Below, piece after piece: positions 5,984 to 9,607 of a stretch of 9,607 nt of DNA (positions within the stretch are counted from its first letter, which is position 1; the number at the start of each line of letters is the position of its first letter). Origin of the DNA: Bacillota bacterium (GTDB taxonomy: Bacteria > Bacillota > Clostridia > Oscillospirales > Acutalibacteraceae); NCBI GenBank assembly GCA_023412715.1, contig JAEZCC010000016.1, positions 1-9,607 on the forward strand, read 5' to 3'. The position numbers and the translations under genes were made by a program. The notes below the pieces were generated by a model. That model had not been told where the DNA came from, searched no databases, and saw only the letters and a program-made list of their open reading frames with translations.

Positions 5984-8359
5984 TCAATAATTCATGAAGT
6001 CCATTTCTTCCGGTCTTACGAGCAGCCCCAGGTTTTCGTCGTAATATTCTTTCCGCAACGCGTATTCTCCGGTTTCGCCCACCGGGTAGAGGGCGCCTTC
6101 CGCGCACAGCCGCTTAAAAGCGTCGCGCCAGACGGAGACGGTATATTTCTGCGCCCGCCGCAGTGTGCGGATACGCTCCTGCAGGGACTGCTCGGAGCAG
6201 AGGTCGGCGACGATCTCCGTCCCCCCGCCGAAGGGCACCAGGATGGAGACGGTGTCCTGATCAATAACCCGGAACGCATGCCCCGCGGTGTCGAATGCCT
6301 GAAAAAGCCGCATTTCACCGCAGTGCGCCCCGCGTGCCTCAAAACCCGAATGTTGCCGGAACACGCGATTCATGACCAGCATGTCGCGCAGCGTGATATC
6401 GAGTTTCTTCCGCTCTTTCCAAGGGTATCTAAGCATTTGCTCCCCATAGCTGATCCGTTCTTTCCTGAAGAACCAGTCCATCGCCTCCAGAGAATCCAGC
6501 CCGATGCCGGGACCCGCGGCCTTGACATACTCCTTTACCGAGCCGGTGCAGGATTGTCCCTCCCTGATTTCCTCCAAGGATCCAAGTCTCTCCTCCGCAA
6601 GACGCCAGATAAAGACCCGTCCGGGTTCCGGCTGCTCCATGTGGCGGTTGCATCGCCCCGCCGCTTGCAGAATATTCGGCAGCCCGGCCAAGCTGCGGAC
6701 GACACAGGGAAAGCTGATATTGATCCCGGCTTCAATGAGCATGGTTGAAATACAGACGACGGGCTGTTTACCCAACCGTTCCTCCATATACTCAATTTGC
6801 CTGAGACGGTGGGCGGGGCACATGCTGGTGCTCAAATGGATGCATTCGGCGGGCAGGTCCATTTTCATCAGCCGTGCAAACAGATCCGATGCGACTCTCT
6901 TGGTGTTAACGATCACCAGCACGGAGCCGCATTGCTCCTGCAGCGCGGCAATATCCTGCGCCGCCCTTTCGTTATCCCGCGTCACGTCGCTTTCGTCGAT
7001 CAGCCGCGTCCGCTTCAAGACGCTGAACATTTCGGTTTTCAAGGCTTCCGGCAGCAAAGGCTGAGCCTGAACCTCCAGCCGTGGCTGGGTAGCCGTACAA
7101 AGCAGTACCGTACAGTTCAGGCAGGCGGCGAGAAAGTGGATCGCCATCTCGAAAAGTACGGTGCAGGGCTTGGGAAGAGCCTGCACCTCGTCGAAAATCA
7201 GGATGGAACCGGCGAGGCGGTTCATCCGGCGGGTACAGCTGTTTTCCGCCCGAAAGAGGGAGTCCAGGAACTGGACCACGGAAGTCATAATAATGGGCAT
7301 GTTCCAGCGCTCAGTCAGCAGGAGGTGTTCTTTTTCCTCGCGCTCCCCGTCATCGCCTTCCAATTCGGAGAGAAATGTCCCATAGTGTTCGAGAATTCCC
7401 TCATACTGCCCCAGCGCTTCCCGAATGTCCTTGCTGTTCTGATCCAATATGGTGTTGAAGGGGATAATGTAAAAAATCCGCGCCACATCCCACCGTTGCG
7501 CATGCCCAAGGGCGAACCGCAGACTGGAGAGTGTCTTTCCGCCGCCTGTGGGGACGGTCAGCGTGTATATGCCTGGCGTTTTTTCCGCCGCTTTCGCGCA
7601 TTGATCCGAAACTTCCCTGCGTATTTTCCCAATTCCGGAGCTTCGGCTGTATTTGGGCTTTGACAGTTCCTCTTCCAATCTCGCCGATAAATCTGGCCAA
7701 TCCGGCTTTGTGTCCTCTTGAAACGGATCTTCGTCGTTTTCAAAACAGGCGGTGTCCCAGCGGTCGGCATCCACAATGAAGCTAAGCAGCAATCTGGCCA
7801 GCATTCCCTGTGCAAAAATCCGGTCTTCTTTCTCCACGCGGCGAAGCAGAGTCCCGACCTCCCGGCAGGCGGCTTCAAACAGCCTGTCCAGTTCCGTTTC
7901 AAGCGCGACTTGGGACAGAAAATTTGTTGTCGCTTCATCGTACATCAGCCGGTTTTTGTCCTGTCGGATGCTGTCCAGATAGGCAGACCTTTCGTCCGGC
8001 CCCACACAGTCCGAAAGCCCGCCATGGTGTCCCAGAACGGCCAGGGAAATGATCTGCGCTGTAATCTGCTCAACGGGCCCTTTGCCCGGATACCATCGTT
8101 CATAAACATAAATCGCGCCGATGGGAGCATGGTAGACGCTCCCGCGCCGGGAAAAATCGCCGGGGTGCCGCACCGACCATTCCAGATATCCACAAAAAGC
8201 GGCCGTCGCCTTTCCCATATCGTGCAGCAGCCCGCCAAGCGCCGCGAGCTCCTGCAGCCCTGCTTTTTCGGCGGCGGATTTCGCCAGTATCATTACATTT
8301 CTGCAGTGCGTCCCCAGCGGTTGACGCTTTTCGTCAATCTTCCGTATATGAGCAATCAA
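5984..8359 (-). CDS. cas3: Cas3 HD nuclease-helicase
   Basis: Cas3 is recruited by target-bound Cascade, nicks the displaced strand with its HD domain and unwinds and degrades DNA with its superfamily 2 helicase. The 791-residue product (chosen start) has the HD domain first: His18 (GTHCRNV), His46-Asp47 (LLHDMGKA), His77 (YHAP), His111-His112 (GHHGG) and the DADRWDT motif near 197-202. The helicase follows with Walker A TVPTGGGKT (268-276), DEVQ (390-393), TAT (422-424) and QAAGRCNR (565-572). All are intact. The start used is TTG at 8359, because AAAGGGG (8368-8374) lies eight bases upstream and the product then begins MIAHIRKIDEK, like the family. In-frame starts further up are ATG 8410 and GTG 8437; both lack a clear ribosome site and would add atypical residues. 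It is first in the operon. Confidence 0.95.
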   Translation of the reverse strand: MIAHIRKIDEKRQPLGTHCRNVMILAKSAAEKAGLQELAALGGLLHDMGKATAAFCGYLEWSVRHPGDFSRRGSVYHAPIGAIYVYERWYPGKGPVEQITAQIISLAVLGHHGGLSDCVGPDERSAYLDSIRQDKNRLMYDEATTNFLSQVALETELDRLFEAACREVGTLLRRVEKEDRIFAQGMLARLLLSFIVDADRWDTACFENDEDPFQEDTKPDWPDLSARLEEELSKPKYSRSSGIGKIRREVSDQCAKAAEKTPGIYTLTVPTGGGKTLSSLRFALGHAQRWDVARIFYIIPFNTILDQNSKDIREALGQYEGILEHYGTFLSELEGDDGEREEKEHLLLTERWNMPIIMTSVVQFLDSLFRAENSCTRRMNRLAGSILIFDEVQALPKPCTVLFEMAIHFLAACLNCTVLLCTATQPRLEVQAQPLLPEALKTEMFSVLKRTRLIDESDVTRDNERAAQDIAALQEQCGSVLVIVNTKRVASDLFARLMKMDLPAECIHLSTSMCPAHRLRQIEYMEERLGKQPVVCISTMLIEAGINISFPCVVRSLAGLPNILQAAGRCNRHMEQPEPGRVFIWRLAEERLGSLEEIREGQSCTGSVKEYVKAAGPGIGLDSLEAMDWFFRKERISYGEQMLRYPWKERKKLDITLRDMLVMNRVFRQHSGFEARGAHCGEMRLFQAFDTAGHAFRVIDQDTVSILVPFGGGTEIVADLCSEQSLQERIRTLRRAQKYTVSVWRDAFKRLCAEGALYPVGETGEYALRKEYYDENLGLLVRPEEMDFMNY

Positions 8360-8424
8360 ATTCCCATCCCCTTTATGTCGGCAGCTGAATGGAGAATCTT
8401 CATAGACCATCGGATGACCGCTTC

Positions 8425-8437
8425 GTGCCTGCGGCAC
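8425..8437 (-). repeat. Small hairpin in the cas3 5' UTR
   Basis: A perfect inverted repeat, GTGCC-GCA-GGCAC on the minus strand, can form a 5-base stem with a 3-base loop in the untranslated leader of the cas operon. It covers the GTG at 8437 that is the furthest possible cas3 start. No U tract follows, so it is not a classical terminator. A regulatory or RNA-stability role is only a possibility. Confidence 0.35.
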
Positions 8438-8460
8438 TGACTTTCCACTTATTTACAATC

Positions 8461-8489
8461 ATTATACGACATTAATCTACAAGGCACAA
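8461..8489 (-). promoter_or_regulatory. Putative cas operon promoter
   Basis: On the minus strand TTGTGC (8484-8489) and a perfect TATAAT (8461-8466) are separated by 17 bases, the ideal spacing. The -35 matches only the TTG core. Transcription would begin near 8454 and give a 5' UTR of about 95 bases before the cas3 TTG start. The -35 lies within GCAC-AATA-GTGC (8484-8495), a short inverted repeat that could be part of an operator. Two further TATAAT boxes on the same strand at 8505-8510 and 8556-8561 lack a well-spaced -35. Confidence 0.55.
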
Positions 8490-8663
8490 TAGTGCTATAA
8501 AAAAATTATAGAAGTGATTGCGGTCTTCAAACCATATAGGGAGAACTACAACTACATTATAAGAGAACCGTGCAAAGGAGCCTTCCCGGCCGTAAAAACG
8601 GGAGAGAAAGCCATCCACTAAAAGAGTTCATCATCCGGTGGCAGATTTCATCCTGCTGCAATA

Positions 8664-9167
8664 TCAGGAACACAATATCGCTGAAACTAAGATAGGAAAC
8701 CGGCGTTTAGTCCGGACAGAGGTGACGAACCGGAAACAGCGGAACGAATTGCCTTTTCGGCGTCTCCCGACTGCGGCCTCTATCGTATGGCCTCTTATTT
8801 TTGTAAGCAATAGAAACACCCGACAATTCTTCCAGCTTGTAATCTCTGTGGGATAGAGATTCATGGAAACGAAAATATCAGCCGCAATCTCCATACCGGC
8901 TTTGCCTCGTACAATTTGCTGGCGATAAATCCATTCTGGGACTTGAGCATATAATTTTTGTCTTTCGGAAGCCATTTGAGGAAAAGAGGCCTGATTCAGC
9001 TTCTTTGTCCGCTGATCGGTACGGATTTTATGTAAGTAATTTAATTTATCTGTGGATCTGATTTTAGAGCCGAGTGACACACGGACGGTATCCTTAATCG
9101 CGTTCATGTAAACGAAGAGTAAAAAGTAATAATTTTGAATGCTACCGCTTCCGCATTTATCAATCAA
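8664..9167 (-). pseudogene. Unrecognised open frame, probably remnant of a decayed gene
   Basis: I do not recognise this 167-codon frame. It would start at TTG 9167, with GAGGGG eight bases upstream, and the first two thirds look moderately protein-like (for example SERQKLYAQVPEWIYRQQIV and RGKAGMEIAADIFVSMNLYP). The last third is rich in Arg, Cys and Phe and looks like non-coding translation. From about 8845 down, another minus frame reads DYKLEELSGVSIAYKNKRPYDRG and looks better, which suggests a frameshift. Upstream, the same frame continues through two stop codons into a short ORF with its own promoter and ribosome site (9192-9275). Together these point to a gene that has lost its frame, but the stretch could equally be non-coding. 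It lies upstream of the cas operon on the same strand and shows no functional link to it. Confidence 0.3.
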
Positions 9168-9191
9168 ATATCCCCTCGTTTCGTTTTAGCC

Positions 9192-9275
9192 CTATGAAAA
9201 CACAAAACCGAACAACTCACCGATAAATTGAATATTCGATTTTTCAACCGCTCCTATCACTGTTATATAATCCAT
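9192..9275 (-). CDS. Short ORF, possible intact 5' end of a broken gene
   Basis: The 27-residue product MDYITVIGAVEKSNIQFIGE... starts at ATG 9275. GAAGGA lies eight bases upstream and a promoter-like pair further up (9310-9338). MDYIT-x-x-x-A-x-EK-x-x-I resembles the opening of small helix-turn-helix proteins of Clostridia (MDYIT..EAAEKWGIS), though the resemblance is short and made from memory. The frame stops at TAG 9192-9194, meets a second stop two codons later, and then stays open into the frame at 8664-9167. It may be a real leader-type peptide or the front end of a disrupted regulator. Function unknown. Confidence 0.3.
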   Translation of the reverse strand: MDYITVIGAVEKSNIQFIGELFGFVFS

Positions 9276-9309
9276 AAAAAACGTCCTTCATAGAATGTTT
9301 CTTGCATAA

Positions 9310-9338
9310 AGTATATATCGCAATAGTGAATAAAGCAA
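9310..9338 (-). promoter_or_regulatory. Putative promoter for the short ORF at 9192-9275
   Basis: On the minus strand TTGCTT (9333-9338) and TATACT (9310-9315) are 17 bases apart. A start near 9303 would leave about 28 bases before the ATG at 9275, which also has a good ribosome site. The -35 shares only TTG with the consensus; the -10 matches five of six bases. It diverges from the plus-strand promoter at 9464-9493. Confidence 0.4.
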
Positions 9339-9403
9339 TTTGTTTTAAGTAAATTATGGAAAACACACAACTGAACGTAATGTAAGCGCAAACAGGCAGA
9401 GGG

Positions 9404-9438
9404 TGTTCCCGGTAGTGAAAGCCAAGAAGCGGGGAACA
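9404..9438. repeat. 7-base inverted repeat in the divergent intergenic region
   Basis: TGTTCCC (9404-9410) and GGGAACA (9432-9438) are perfect complements separated by 21 bases. They sit between the two divergent promoter-like elements, upstream of the plus-strand one. No U tract follows on either strand, so an operator or RNA structure is more likely than a terminator. A chance pairing cannot be excluded. Confidence 0.3.
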
Positions 9439-9463
9439 GCAAAAGGAGAAAGCAAAGCTATAT

Positions 9464-9493
9464 TTGTTCGCAAAGCAACAGATAAGGTATAAT
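9464..9493 (+). promoter_or_regulatory. Putative promoter for the gene leaving the right edge
   Basis: TTGTTC (9464-9469) and a perfect TATAAT (9488-9493) lie 18 bases apart in an AT-rich stretch. Transcription would begin near 9500, about 37 bases before the TTG candidate start (9537) and about 97 bases before the ATG candidate (9597). Confidence 0.5.
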
Positions 9494-9536
9494 AAGTTTC
9501 GCAAATTCAAGACTGGATAAAAAAAGGAGGACAGAT

Positions 9537-9607
9537 TTGCAGTCATTTGGTAGAATAAAGTTACCACACAACATTCACCAAAAGGAGACAGCAAATATGT
9601 CCGAGAA
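9537..9607 (+). CDS. 5' end of an unidentified gene, cut by the window edge
   Basis: Only the first codons are visible, so the product cannot be named. Two starts lie in the same open frame. TTG at 9537 has a perfect GGAGG (9526-9530) six bases upstream and would begin MQSFGRIKLPHNIHQKETAN. ATG at 9597 has GGAG (9584-9587) nine bases upstream and would begin MSE. The 20 codons between them contain no stop, which slightly favours the TTG start, or a regulated pair of starts. If the upstream one is not used, the true gene here covers only 9597-9607. It is transcribed away from the cas operon, so there is no sign it belongs to it. Confidence 0.5.
   Translation, partial: MQSFGRIKLPHNIHQKETANMSE

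Noticed and set aside
8356..8367. Four-codon ORF ATG-GGA-ATT-TGA overlapping the cas3 TTG start
   Set aside because: Its ATG touches the AAAGGGG site with no spacing, so it is unlikely to be initiated. The overlap looks accidental.
8581..8606. Possible terminator, CCCG...CGGG stem
   Set aside because: The stem is only about five bases with a ten-base loop and no U tract on either strand.
8638..8856. 72-codon plus-strand ORF MADFILLQYQEHN...
   Set aside because: The GTG start has no ribosome site, there is no recognisable motif, and it is antisense to the equally doubtful minus frame at 8664-9167.
9361..9440. Possible riboswitch in the purine-rich intergenic stretch
   Set aside because: Compared from memory with the cobalamin, FMN, TPP, glycine, fluoride, preQ1 and T-box consensus cores; none fits. 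It also lies upstream of the putative promoter, so it would not be in the transcript.
9244..9594. 116-codon minus-strand ORF rich in Cys, Phe and Leu
   Set aside because: It starts at a TTG without a ribosome site, lies antisense to the plus promoter and gene start, and looks like translated AT-rich intergenic DNA.
1..9607. tRNA, rRNA, intact insertion sequence or a novel defence system besides type I-C
   Set aside because: No tRNA arms, rRNA segments, transposase motifs or terminal inverted repeats with target duplications were found. All well-supported genes belong to the standard type I-C set.

Overview
The window carries one complete type I-C CRISPR-Cas locus read on the minus strand, plus about 1.2 kb of upstream sequence that is mostly unassigned. 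In transcription order (right to left) the genes are cas3, cas5c, cas8c with an apparent internal Cas11c start, cas7c, cas4, cas1 and cas2. A 180-base AT-rich leader and a CRISPR array follow, and the array runs off the left edge. Every signature of a working system that can be read is intact: HD and helicase motifs in Cas3, the Tyr/Lys/His set of Cas5c, the iron-sulfur cysteines and nuclease residues of Cas4, and the Glu/His/Asp metal site of Cas1. There is no cas6, as expected, because Cas5c cuts the precursor crRNA in type I-C.

The organism is probably a Firmicute, most likely a moderately GC-rich member of the Clostridia. The reasons are strong AGGAGG-type ribosome binding sites, use of TTG starts, AT-rich spacers around GC-rich genes, TATAAT promoters, and the general look of the Cas proteins. 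This is an impression from composition and signals, not a database match.

Layout: bases 4-375 hold six identical 33-base repeats and five spacers; 376-555 is the leader with a TATAAT box; 556-8359 is the seven-gene cas operon with overlaps or very short gaps; 8360-8490 is the operon 5' UTR and promoter; 8490-9463 holds weak minus-strand open frames, one of which starts convincingly and then breaks, suggesting a decayed gene; 9464-9607 holds a plus-strand promoter and the first codons of a gene that leaves the window.

How the parts work together: Cas4-Cas1-Cas2 take up new spacers at the leader end (near 375). Cas5c, Cas7, Cas8c and Cas11c form the Cascade surveillance complex around a crRNA with the 11-base handle UGGAUUGAAAU. 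Cas3 is recruited to cut and unwind the target. The oldest complete spacer in view reads, in crRNA sense, as part of an XRE-family repressor (YKVATDYLLGR), with room for the type I-C TTC PAM as the preceding Phe codon. The system itself is of a known type. The points most worth a second look are this spacer, the internal Cas11c start, the paired TTG starts, the inverted repeats in the leader and the broken ORF upstream.
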